Shown piece after piece: positions 55,761 to 64,000 of a stretch of DNA of 64,000 bases. Every line of letters begins with the position of its first letter. Position 1 is the first letter of the stretch. The notes beneath the pieces are model-generated. The model was not told the origin of the DNA, ran no database searches, and saw only the letters and a list, made by a program, of their open reading frames with translations. This DNA comes from Ceratopteris richardii. Taxonomy: Eukaryota > Streptophyta > Polypodiopsida > Polypodiales > Pteridaceae. Where the stretch lies: assembly GCA_020310875.1 (NCBI GenBank), contig CM035416.1:80766278-80830277 (forward strand). The letters are read 5' to 3'. The position numbers were made by a program, and so were the translations under genes.

Positions 55761-56705
55761 AAGTTTCAAGCCATGCCCCTTGAGAACATCAAAATTATTC
55801 TAGAAGATTAAGCCAACTTGTTAGAGGTCCATAATAAATTATTAGAGGAAATGAATCAACTCCAATAACGAAGTCAAACACTACACGTGCCCTAGACACC
55901 ACAATATCAACCTCTTCAGTCGTTATTGACTCATTTGCACTACTTGACCTACAAAAACAAGTTACAGAACTGCAAATGAGGCTATTACAATACAAAAGAC
56001 CAATGTCTCCACCTGAGGCCCCAACTAAAGAAGAAATAGTCTCCATTTGAGTGGAGCCAACTTTTGAAGATGACTACGAACCTCAAACCATTCCTAGTGG
56101 ACGGATAACAGTAGAAGACCAAGATACATTTGAAGCTCCACCACCCCCCTAATTGAAGCAAGTCAAAGAAATTGGATGAACCCATGAAGATCCCTTCGTG
56201 GTGCAGGATGAGACCATGAGGATAATAGAAGAAACAATGCCACAACCTGCATACTTCCAACACTTGGCACATAGGTGACTCATCACAACCTTTGAACTCC
56301 ATTATAGGCCATATGTTGTAATTCTAGCTCATTATAATGAAGAAATTTAGAGAGTCAGGGGGAAGACATCCACATTCACTACACAATTCTAGCCAGAGGA
56401 CTTACCACTAAGTGTCCAAAGATGCTATCTTTCAAACCGACCTAGTGAAAAACCCTCATAGAAACTTACCAAGAAACGCTGCATACTTGGAACAATGCAC
56501 CTTTACATCTTCTTTACAATCCATGCTATGGCCTAGTTCCAAGGGGAAGGTCATGGAAATCCTTTGCAATCAAAGTATAGAATAATGCACAATAGTGGCT
56601 CAGCTATCCATACATTGCACTACCATAGGGAGCACCTTCCATTGCTTATATGATGGCCACCACTCGATCCCTTGGTTGAAGCCAGTGCTAGATGTCGCAG
56701 AGTAG

Positions 56706-57185
56706 ATGATGCTAAAGATTCTGGATATGATGCAAATTGTCTTCAAAACTTTTTGCAATACCGAAGCACTACAAGTTGCTCTCCTAGGCTTTACCAATGG
56801 AAATTATGATCTTGTGTATGACATGACCATGGCCCCAAGTATTAGAGTAGCCTATGCTTGGCATGCCCACATTAAATACCTCCTAGCTTGTTACAAACAA
56901 AATTTTGAAGATATGTTCATGATAGGATTTTGTGAGTATCACTCTAAGGTATTCACGCCTAAGCCAACTCACTTGCTTCACTCATTTGCATGTGCATTGG
57001 CCATGTATTCGGATTATTACATGACTTCACACTTAGATATCCCCAGTGCCATTAATTGGGATGCATTACAATTTGATCTCACAAAAGGATTAAGGCTCCG
57101 TGAACATGAGTTGTCTACCAATGTCCTCCAATATTACATCGATCACCCTCCGAAACAGAGGTCCTTCAGAGGCGACAAATGCTAG
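56706..57185 (+). pseudogene. Family X last ORF, unknown
   Basis: A 159-codon open frame ends 3 bases before the polypurine tract. It contains VFKTFCNTEALQVALLGFTN, VAYAWHAHIKYLLACYKQNF, FCEYHSKVFTPKPTHLLHSF and LRLREHELSTNVLQYYIDHP. It is rich in Tyr, His and Cys with helical segments and no transmembrane run. Upstream sequence suggests the frame once began further left (HCLYDGHHSIPWLKPVL) and is cut by a TAG at 56703. Extra 3' ORFs occur in plant Tat/Athila-type elements, but I cannot match this one. Confidence 0.45.
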
Positions 57186-57196
57186 AGTGGGGGGAG

Positions 57197-57815
57197 TGTT
57201 ACAAGTGTCAACAAACAAGATGGCCAAAGAAAGGAGTTAGAAGGAGAGATGGAAACAATATGCAGATCTGGCAAAGAATAGGCCTAATCATTTTTTTCAT
57301 AAATGATTTTCAACCAAAAGTGATTTTCATCACGACACCAACATTGTAAATACCATTTGTGATAGCTCATAATTTATTTTGTTCAAGCCCAAGAGTATTC
57401 AAGCTTGAGGAGTACTATTAGTACCTACCTATCAATTTTCATATCTTTTAGACTCCGTTTGAGCCCTCAAATAATCCTTGGAACCTAATTTTTAACTAGG
57501 CCAGACACTAGGTCTCAACAAGGTCAAAGCTAGTCAAAAAACTATAAAAAGGTCTAGAGATCTCACTTTTGAGGTTATCTTGTTAGAGATTAGAGCTTTT
57601 GTAAAAGAGATATTTTATAATGAAAAGCACTCCATTGTTCCTCTCTTTGTTCTTACCTTGTGCATGTGCATGCATGTTAGTGTGCTTCTCGCTCACGCAC
57701 TTGTGCGTTGACTTGCTCTGGTTGCCATACCAGTTCTCACATCTCCATGAATTGACATTTATGAGGTGGATCTCCTTATGTTGGTACTCACCATTGTGCT
57801 AGAGTGAAAATGTGC
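57197..57815 (+). repeat. Family X 3' LTR
   Basis: It begins TGTTACAAGTGTC immediately after the polypurine tract; a TATA-like CTATAAAAAGG is near 57541. The 3' end region (GTGAGCTTCTC-like complement, GAGGTGGATCTCC, CTAGAGTG) matches 25987-26120 on the other strand. The right edge is uncertain by about 10 bases. Confidence 0.75.
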
Positions 57816-58084
57816 AACTCATAGCTTAGACCAAGAAGCAATTAAAGGAGTGAAATCAACATATGTATACATGAAAATCCAAAATTTATGGAACATTTGA
57901 CAAAGTAACCTCTACAAACTGAGCATATGAACAACAATTCAAAATCATGAAACTATAAACAATTTTATGAAAGATCGCATAAATTGCATAGTATCCAATT
58001 GAGCTCACTCCATATAATCTAAGTAACCAAAGAAGCTAGCTAGGCCTAGTGAAAACATATACATAGATTTCCTATGATAAAAAT
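57816..58084. other. AT-rich spacer
   Basis: No gene, repeat or RNA feature seen. Confidence 0.5.
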
Positions 58085-58655
58085 ACAATAAATGAGCACA
58101 AATAAAGAAAATATTTAATGGATGTCTTTCACATAATTCTAAGATGTTGTAGAGATAATCCTCCTCAAGCATAATATAATCTTGATGTTCCGACACAGAT
58201 GTCATTTTAAGAGTGCCATATTGTGTGTAAGCTTTGCTTTGTTCTCCATTTGCATTCATAGGTGACCTTCCATGTCTTTGAGTGTTTGTGCATCCATGTC
58301 TTGTACTTTTGCCTCCTGCTGATTTTATGATAGTTGTAGTGAGGCATGTTGGTCTTGTAATAAGGCATTGGAAGTCACTAAGTTGGTGATTTTCTCTTGT
58401 ACCTGATTCCTTTGTGCTTTAAGTTCTACATTCCCATGTGCTAATAGATTATACTCTTTTTGTAGCTGATTGGCATAGTTGACCATCACAGCCAAAGTGG
58501 AGTCGATGTTGGGTGCAGTTGGAAGTGGGTATGATGCAAGGGGGCTAGGAAGGGGAATGGGGGAGGTGTATGTAGTGAAAGATGATGATGTGAGTAGAGG
58601 TGATGTTGGTGGAGGGGGTATCGAGGATGATGGAATTATGGGGGGTGTTGGAGGT
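58085..58655 (-). mobile_element. Family X fragment with Pro-rich/coiled-coil ORF
   Basis: Closely similar to 27790-28370 in the same orientation. The minus-strand frame ending at 58325 has SSSIPPPPTSPLLTSSSFTT and YANQLQKEYNLLAHGNVELK, then QVQEKITNLVTSNALLQDQH. The frame's start is cut by an LTR element at 58656, visible because similarity to the 28.4-kb copy stops exactly after GAGGT. Confidence 0.7.
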
Positions 58656-59200
58656 TGTTGAAGATAAAATATAATATTTCTTGGATCCACTCTTTTTTCA
58701 TCACCATTTGTACCTTTTTTTACCTTTCATTCAGTTAAGAAAGCACTCTTGTATAGGTGTGTGTGAGTGCCACATTAGAGAATAAGTGGGATTCATTCTC
58801 CTCTCAGTTGAGAAATCCCACATAGCATGCTTTTTTGCCATTTTGTATATAAAAAGGTCTCTACCTCTTCTTTGGGGGGGGCTCTTTGAGAAGTAATGAG
58901 ATTATGCTAGTTTGTAGATAGACTCTTGCTCTCTCCTCGTCATGATGTGCATGCATGCTTGTTCTCTTCTTGTCGAACGCTTGTGACACGTTGATGTATG
59001 ATTACGTCGTTATTATACTTGTGATTACGATTAGGTGTATCATTCGCGATGCTTATGTTGTATCTTCTTGTTGATAACGTTGTTAATCATATGTTGACGA
59101 AGCGCCATTACGTCTGCTGAGTGCTTCTACGCAAACATGTGGGTCTCATGAGATGCTCCCTGGTTTGACAAGTATGAGTTGTGATGCTACAACATCAACA
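58656..59200 (+). repeat. 5' LTR of the rightmost LTR element
   Basis: TGTTGAAGAT to ACATCAACA, 545 bp, followed by a PBS. A TATA box (TATATAAAAA, 58845-58854) is present. The left boundary coincides with the break in family X similarity. The partner LTR is not in the window. Confidence 0.8.
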
Positions 59201-59205
59201 ACTTT

Positions 59206-59223
59206 TGGCGCCGTTGCCGGGGA
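59206..59223 (+). other. Primer-binding site, Tat/Athila type
   Basis: TGGCGCCGTTGCCGGGGA, five bases after the LTR, a site used by many plant Gypsy elements of the Tat/Athila group. Confidence 0.85.
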
Positions 59224-59605
59224 TCGTTCTCTTGTCACTTACGTGATGGTTTATGGCGTGAAAGAGACGTGTAGGCAAGCTTTTCATGACGATTTTTGAG
59301 TTCTTCATTTCATTACGCTCTTGTGAGTATTTGCGACTTGCAAGATTTAGAATAGCTTGTATGGGATGAGCTATTTGTGATGGTAAAAATCTCCATTTTG
59401 GAGGATAAACCATTCAATCATTGTGATCCATAAAGTTTCAAAACGATAAAATTAGTAGATTAGATTCCTCTTGTACATTATCATGTTGTTAATTTCTAAG
59501 TTTATTTGTTTTTCTATCATGCGTGAATAAATGTTCATAGGGGTTCACCAACAAGAAAACAACGGACTACTTGCTTCGGAGGAGGGCGTCAACGATTTGG
59601 AAGGA

Positions 59606-59911
59606 AGATGATGGGCAACAAAAGCAAGGTATGATCTTGATGACCTATATGTGCACACACATGTATCTATTGGGGATCGAAACCATATGGGTCAAGAGTT
59701 TACATATCATAGGCTAAAGAAAGAGCTATTGAGAAAAGCTTCTCAAAATGCTCTCCCGCAGAGCTATAATGACGAAGTGTCATGGAATCTCGCTTTCTCT
59801 TCATCTTCTAATGGAAGTCATATTGTCTTTCAAGAGTTCCCGCCACAGAGAGAAGACTATCAGCAAGAGTTAAGGAAGCAAAAGCTTATCGTCCTAGGCA
59901 AGACAAAGTAG
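59606..59911 (+). pseudogene. Possible gag N-terminal fragment
   Basis: The frame contains DLDDLYVHTHVSIGDRNHMG, FTYHRLKKELLRKASQNALP and FQEFPPQREDYQQELRKQKL before TAG at 59909. It lies about 400 bases after the PBS, where gag is expected. The sequence is basic and Gln-rich with no domain I recognise. It may equally be the edge of the inserted gene segment that follows. Confidence 0.35.
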
Positions 59912-60180
59912 ATTTAGAGTTTGTAAAATGCGTGAGAAGGAGTTAACAACAGGATTATTTCCTTTCACTTTTCGGAGAGATAGCAGCACGTAAACATTAG
60001 GATCACTCTGTGGGCTCTTACAAGCTACTACGCTGTGAAAGGAGAGTTAGGACTCGAGAGGGTGGATACGGGCTGCTCCAACCATGGTAGGAAATCAGTG
60101 TATCTGAGAGATGAGAATAAGGCACGCAGAGCAATCGCTTGAATCTTGGAAGAGAGACAGAGTGGAAGAATGATTAATCC

Positions 60181-60774
60181 ATGAAACTCTATGATCCACC
60201 CGAGAACTACTTGCACAAATGGCTATTGAACGTGGAGAGGATAGTGAAAAGAGCGTTCAACGGGCCCTTCAGCATTCGCGTGTTTATCGCAAAGCCTGAT
60301 GCAGACTCCGGCACTTCACTGAACATCCCGAATTCCGCTGGAGATATCCCCATCTTCGCAAGATCAAAGGGCGTACGCTGTGCGAATTGCGAACAGCAGC
60401 AGTCCATGAGGGCCTCGTTGGACCTGACGAAGACCATGGTGCGATTGGGCATTACCACCGCTCCTCGCCAAAGCGCTAAGGATGATCCTTTTGCCCCCAG
60501 TTCTGCTGCTCCAGCGAATCCTCTCGCTGCGGCGGGCTCAGTAAGACTTGTATTCGTTGACATGCAAGGAAGGCAGCTGGACCCATCAAGTGCACTTGGA
60601 AACTGGCAGGGTCCAAAGGTTTCTCTGTACTACCAGAAAGGAATCGCTCGAGAGAACGTCAATGAGGTGCTTGTGCAGAGCGACATTGACGTTGGTCCAC
60701 AAACCCTCAATAAGTTCAGTCTAAACTATCCGCAGCTAACCATTGCTGGTGTTGCTGCCCCTGTCTCAGCTTAA
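60181..60774 (+). pseudogene. Tyrosinase C-terminal domain-like gene fragment
   Basis: A 197-codon frame, GC-richer than its neighbours. NYLHKWLLNVERIVKRAFNG and PFSIRVFIAK resemble the Y..W...v.v...a..GsFsv..Fig opening of the tyrosinase C-terminal domain. RCANCEQQQSMRASLDLTKT matches its CxxC strand and the following 'l.l...l' strand. VRLVFVDMQGRQLDPSSALG and GPKVSLYYQKGI match its last strands. The copper-binding His region (type-3 copper centre) should be encoded upstream but is absent: a TAA lies two codons before the ATG. The frame ends naturally at TAA 60774. I infer a 5'-truncated piece of a polyphenol oxidase/tyrosinase gene. Its position inside an LTR element suggests capture, though a truncated resident gene is possible. 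Assignment rests on motif memory. Confidence 0.5.
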
Positions 60775-62286
60775 GCAGACTGCGTTTTGCCCTATGCGCT
60801 ATTGGACGTCCTTACGTTTCTCACATGACCACATTCCTCTCAGCTTTTCGTTCTGAACCGCTTATCAGCCGTAGCACAGCTCTATTTAGTTGTGTGGAAA
60901 GATCGCCTCAAACGTCGGCATTGGATCCCAGTTGCGCATTCATCGTATGGTAGGTAGATCTCTTTAGATTACTGAGTGAGTGAAAGCGAGTGCGTTGATG
61001 GTTGGAATCGACACTTGAAGACTGTAGAGTTGTCAGGAATGCACCGATAAAAGAACAACCCGAATCCGGTGCCATCAACGATTTTCAAAATAGATAGTAT
61101 TTCAAACACTAAAATAGGTATCTGCACTAATGTGAGGACAAAACTTTAACAAATGGAAAAGAAGCATAATGGACCAGCGTTTTTGCAGAGTCACGCTCCT
61201 GTTTGCGGAATTTAGTCTGGAGGCATTTGTTGTTTTTAAATGGAAGCATTTGTTTTCTTATGCACAATTGCCAGCAATGACGGAATCGCAGGTGGTGGGC
61301 CGTGGGGAAAAGCTATACACCTGTCATTCACACGGCTGGATAACCAATTGTTTGCGCACCAATGGCCTTGGTTCTCCTTTTAACTTTATTTAAGAAGCAA
61401 ATGATGCAGTAACGAACGCTTTTTTTTTGAGCAGTCATATACTTACATTCTCCCATTCGGATTGTTGTTTTTTTTAAGAACTGAATTTGATGCATTGGCA
61501 TAAGTTGGCACACCTTGGGAAAATCACCTTGCGCTGAAAACCTTCAAATTTTGAAAATAAGCTTTGCACGATTGAAGATCAAGGGGCATATGGCTTACCT
61601 AACTACTTTGCACACAGTTATGAGCAAAAATCATTTCTTCTCTTCATATCGAATTTTTGTGGTATTTTTGTAAAAAGTAAGTGAAGGGATGGTAATAAGA
61701 ATAAGGCGAAAGAGGGAATTGTGAATCCATGTTTTCTATGGTGATGAGACCAAAGATTGTGGGAACCCCATAAGCTCTAAAGTATGATGACCATCTTTTT
61801 TAGTTTCAATAATTATATTGGGCATTTTCATTAACATAGGATGGCCAAAATTGGGAGCCACTAATGAGGTTTAAGGTCATCACGTTCTGATCACATATCT
61901 ATATCTTCATAATTATTTTTTATGAGCTAAGTTGATAATGGTCCTTGGAAACATCGATGCTTTTCACATATGTATTTCAGGTTGAAGGACATCACATATG
62001 TTTTCTTGAAAAGGCTATACCTCTCTCTTATGATATAGATCCTTATTTTATTAAGGGGAGGAAGCATGGCATGCTTCATAAGAACATAAAGAATATCTTT
62101 TTTCGGCCTCTCTTAGTTTGTACAATAATGTAATCTTCATTGACTTTGTTGTGTGAACCCCTATTTCACATATTGTTTCCATTTGAGAGAAAAATTAAAC
62201 TTCCAAAAACACTCAAAAAAACACACAAAAACCCAAAACAAATATTAAAAACACTCAAAAAACCAAAAAAATTGTTTCAACAAAAC
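60775..62286. other. Region without a clear gene
   Basis: 60775-61000 is GC-richer and looks like 3' flank of the tyrosinase-like frame. 61100-62100 is AT-rich with a few short frames (61169-61393, 61945-62133, plus) lacking motifs. 62180-62280 is a Lys-codon-rich AAAAAACAC/CAAAAACC run before the next ATG. Confidence 0.5.
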
Positions 62287-63786
62287 ATGGGAAAGAAAAA
62301 GGCAAAAGAAAGAAGGAAGGGTGAAAAGGTTGCACAAAAGAAGGAAGAAAAAGATGAAATGCATGCATTAATCACACATGATAGAGGTGAAAAAGATAGA
62401 AAAAATTTGCATGGGGAAGATGAACTTGATGGAATTTCTGAGGGGGTAGGATCCATTGTTGCAACCAAGGAATATAGTAACACTTTTGTGGATGTACTAA
62501 TTGGTCATGACCATAGAAATATGTGTGCTTACGTTAACCCTAATTGTGAGTGGAATTTAATTCATATTGATTTAGTGACTATTATTTTGGACAACATCCA
62601 ACTAACCACGCATTCCCCTATCCTCATGAATGGTGAAAATTATGATTGCATGGGTCAAGTTGTGTTGCCTATTGTGGTGAATGCTATGGAATTTTTGGAA
62701 ACATTTTTTGTCATGGAAGGAATAGATGAAGACTTGGTCATAGGCACTCAAAGGTTTTTTGAACATCAAGGGTTTGAAGCACCTTGTCCATCTATTATGT
62801 CCATCCCCACTGGTGAGTCTTTTGGAAATCCTGATGATTATCCTCATTGTATGGATTGTGGACATAATCATCTATTCAATGATTGTGCTCTTAATCCACA
62901 AAATAGTCTTTCCACTCATGCTTTTTCATCTAACCTTTCTTTGAGTAAGTCACAGGAAACCTTGACGAATGATGAAGTGGAGGACTCCAAGTGCTTGGAG
63001 GATATGGAAGGGCCCTCCCTTCCTCTAAGTTTGGAATCTTCTCACGAATTTTGTATGAGTTCTATGGAAGATAAAGTGATATCTAGAGATTCTATGTGTA
63101 ATACAGATAAATGCATCGCTGAATCTCTAGATCAATCTCAAACCACGCAACCTTATGATCCATTACATGAGCATGATATATGTAAAGAAACTCAACCTTT
63201 GTTGAACTCCCCATGTAAAGATGAGTTTTTTCTAAAGACTCACATAGAGGGCCCAAAAGACCCATACATCAAGAAGAAGTCACATTTCCCTTGTAATGTA
63301 AAGAAAATTTGGGTGGCCAAAAACTTACTTAGAGCCCAACCAAATCGCTCTATGATATGGGTACCGAAGAAAGCTATTATACAAACTCAACCCTCTCACA
63401 CTAGATGTCATAGTTTACAGTCTAGATTCACCATGCCTTATCATCATGAACGACCACTTTTGACCAAGGGATCCAAAGCAATAAAGCAAACACTCAGAAA
63501 AGATCCAAGGAGAAACCTCAAGGCTAAGACCAACAAAGTGAAGACATATTGGCGGCCTAAAACCTCTTCGTGCAGCATCCATGGGTGTCGGACCCAACCT
63601 TGCCCAATGCACAGCATATGTTTAAGATGCACACCAAGTATGCACACAAATAGGGCTTCATCCAAAGGCCAAGCATTAGGCACACTTAGTTTAACCCAGG
63701 CACAAAGAGGGCACATGTACATAGATTTCAAAAATTTTCTTTTTCCAGGTTGGTGGACAAAGGTATCATCCATTTCAAATGGTTGA
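62287..63786 (+). CDS. Element-encoded protein with a zinc-knuckle-like motif, unknown
   Basis: ATG at 62287 (MGKKKAKERRKGEKVAQKKE) gives a 499-codon frame; the open reading extends upstream without an ATG. The N-terminus is very basic. The centre is acidic and includes LIHIDLVTIILDNIQ and GMDCGHNHLFNDC-like sequence: CMDCGHNHLFNDC, a C-x2-C-x3-H-x4-C knuckle one residue shorter than canonical. The C-terminal third is basic and has two repeats of a W-V-(A/P)-K type (KKIWVAKNLL, MIWVPKKA), then a Cys-rich stretch (CSIHGCRTQPCPMHSICLRC). The frame is intact. It probably belongs to the LTR element that starts at 58656. I cannot match it to a family; a gag-like or accessory protein is likely. Confidence 0.5.
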   Translation: MGKKKAKERRKGEKVAQKKEEKDEMHALITHDRGEKDRKNLHGEDELDGISEGVGSIVATKEYSNTFVDVLIGHDHRNMCAYVNPNCEWNLIHIDLVTIILDNIQLTTHSPILMNGENYDCMGQVVLPIVVNAMEFLETFFVMEGIDEDLVIGTQRFFEHQGFEAPCPSIMSIPTGESFGNPDDYPHCMDCGHNHLFNDCALNPQNSLSTHAFSSNLSLSKSQETLTNDEVEDSKCLEDMEGPSLPLSLESSHEFCMSSMEDKVISRDSMCNTDKCIAESLDQSQTTQPYDPLHEHDICKETQPLLNSPCKDEFFLKTHIEGPKDPYIKKKSHFPCNVKKIWVAKNLLRAQPNRSMIWVPKKAIIQTQPSHTRCHSLQSRFTMPYHHERPLLTKGSKAIKQTLRKDPRRNLKAKTNKVKTYWRPKTSSCSIHGCRTQPCPMHSICLRCTPSMHTNRASSKGQALGTLSLTQAQRGHMYIDFKNFLFPGWWTKVSSISNG

Positions 63787-64000
63787 TGGAAAAGAAGTAG
63801 CTCTTGGAGTTGGAAATTTGGAGAAAGCCTCATCATCGCCTCACCCTTGAGCACTTTGCTCAAGACCCATCCGTTTTTTCACCATTTATGTTGTATGCAT
63901 CTTTTAGAGTATGCATAAAATAGGGTCACATTACGAGACCGTGCATAGACACTTTTTTGTTTTCCGCCCATGCACCCTTAGTCCCCACTCATGCATATGG
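63787..64000. other. Window end, no gene
   Basis: Non-coding sequence after the stop at 63786. It has a GCATGCACC/CATGCAT-like pair, but no PBS, LTR end or frame is visible. Confidence 0.4.

Larger units (their letters stand above)
51691..57196 (+). mobile_element. Family X retroelement, internal 3' part
   Basis: This runs from the GTGCA duplication to the polypurine tract TGGGGGGAG (57188-57196) before the LTR. It is collinear with 12.9-12.54 kb and 0.99-0.3 kb on the opposite strand. It contains no RT or integrase; coding remnants are listed separately. Frames are generally decayed. Confidence 0.65.

Overview
The window is nuclear DNA from a land plant with a large, repeat-dense genome. 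It is AT-rich and packed with nested Copia-type and Gypsy-type LTR retrotransposons whose primer-binding sites resemble those of plant elements. I see no prokaryotic or organellar gene organisation. The sequence does not name the species; a fern, lycophyte or gymnosperm is plausible, but that is a guess. No complete single-copy host gene is present. The only ordinary-looking gene piece is a C-terminal tyrosinase-like domain at 60.2-60.8 kb.

Layout. (1) 1-26234 is one old minus-strand LTR retroelement, called family X here. Its 5' LTR is at 25987-26234 and its 3' end lies beyond base 1. Three later insertions break it: an 11.5-kb DNA transposon (992-12535), a non-coding LTR element (14113-20203) and an internally deleted Copia element (20609-24012). 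(2) 26235-36820 is a mosaic of minus-strand Copia pieces: a gag/RNase H deletion derivative, a long gag-protease-integrase-RT-RNase H copy at 28.5-33.2 kb, and a 5'-truncated copy at 33.7-36.8 kb. Short fragments of family X and of a Gypsy-like gag lie between them. (3) 36820-45044 is a decayed plus-strand Gypsy RT/RNase H/integrase. A nearly complete minus-strand Copia element (38398-43875, target duplication GGGTG) splits its integrase. (4) 45050-51690 is a recent plus-strand LTR element carrying gag and protease but no RT or integrase (1044-bp LTRs, target duplication GTGCA). (5) 51691-57815 is the 3' part of a plus-strand family X copy, ending in its 3' LTR. (6) 58085-58655 is another family X piece, cut by an LTR element that starts at 58656 and probably runs off the right edge. 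That element appears to contain the tyrosinase-like fragment and a 1.5-kb open frame at 62.3-63.8 kb.

The most unusual object is the 11.5-kb DNA transposon. It has about 24-bp imperfect terminal inverted repeats starting GGCAAAAAACGGCC, flanked by TTAA and CTAA. It carries four gene blocks: a plus-strand gene of unknown function, a minus-strand Ulp1-like cysteine-protease gene, a plus-strand gene with one clean intron, and a minus-strand transposase-like gene with a CxxC element. Scattered through 3.3-8.9 kb are twelve copies of a roughly 70-bp near-perfect hairpin whose arms read CGACCGATGCAAGCGAT and its complement. One copy has matching changes in both arms. Some copies form 186-bp tandem repeats; others sit inside the intron in tandem units that duplicate the splice-donor end of the upstream exon. 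I recognise no described element with this combination.
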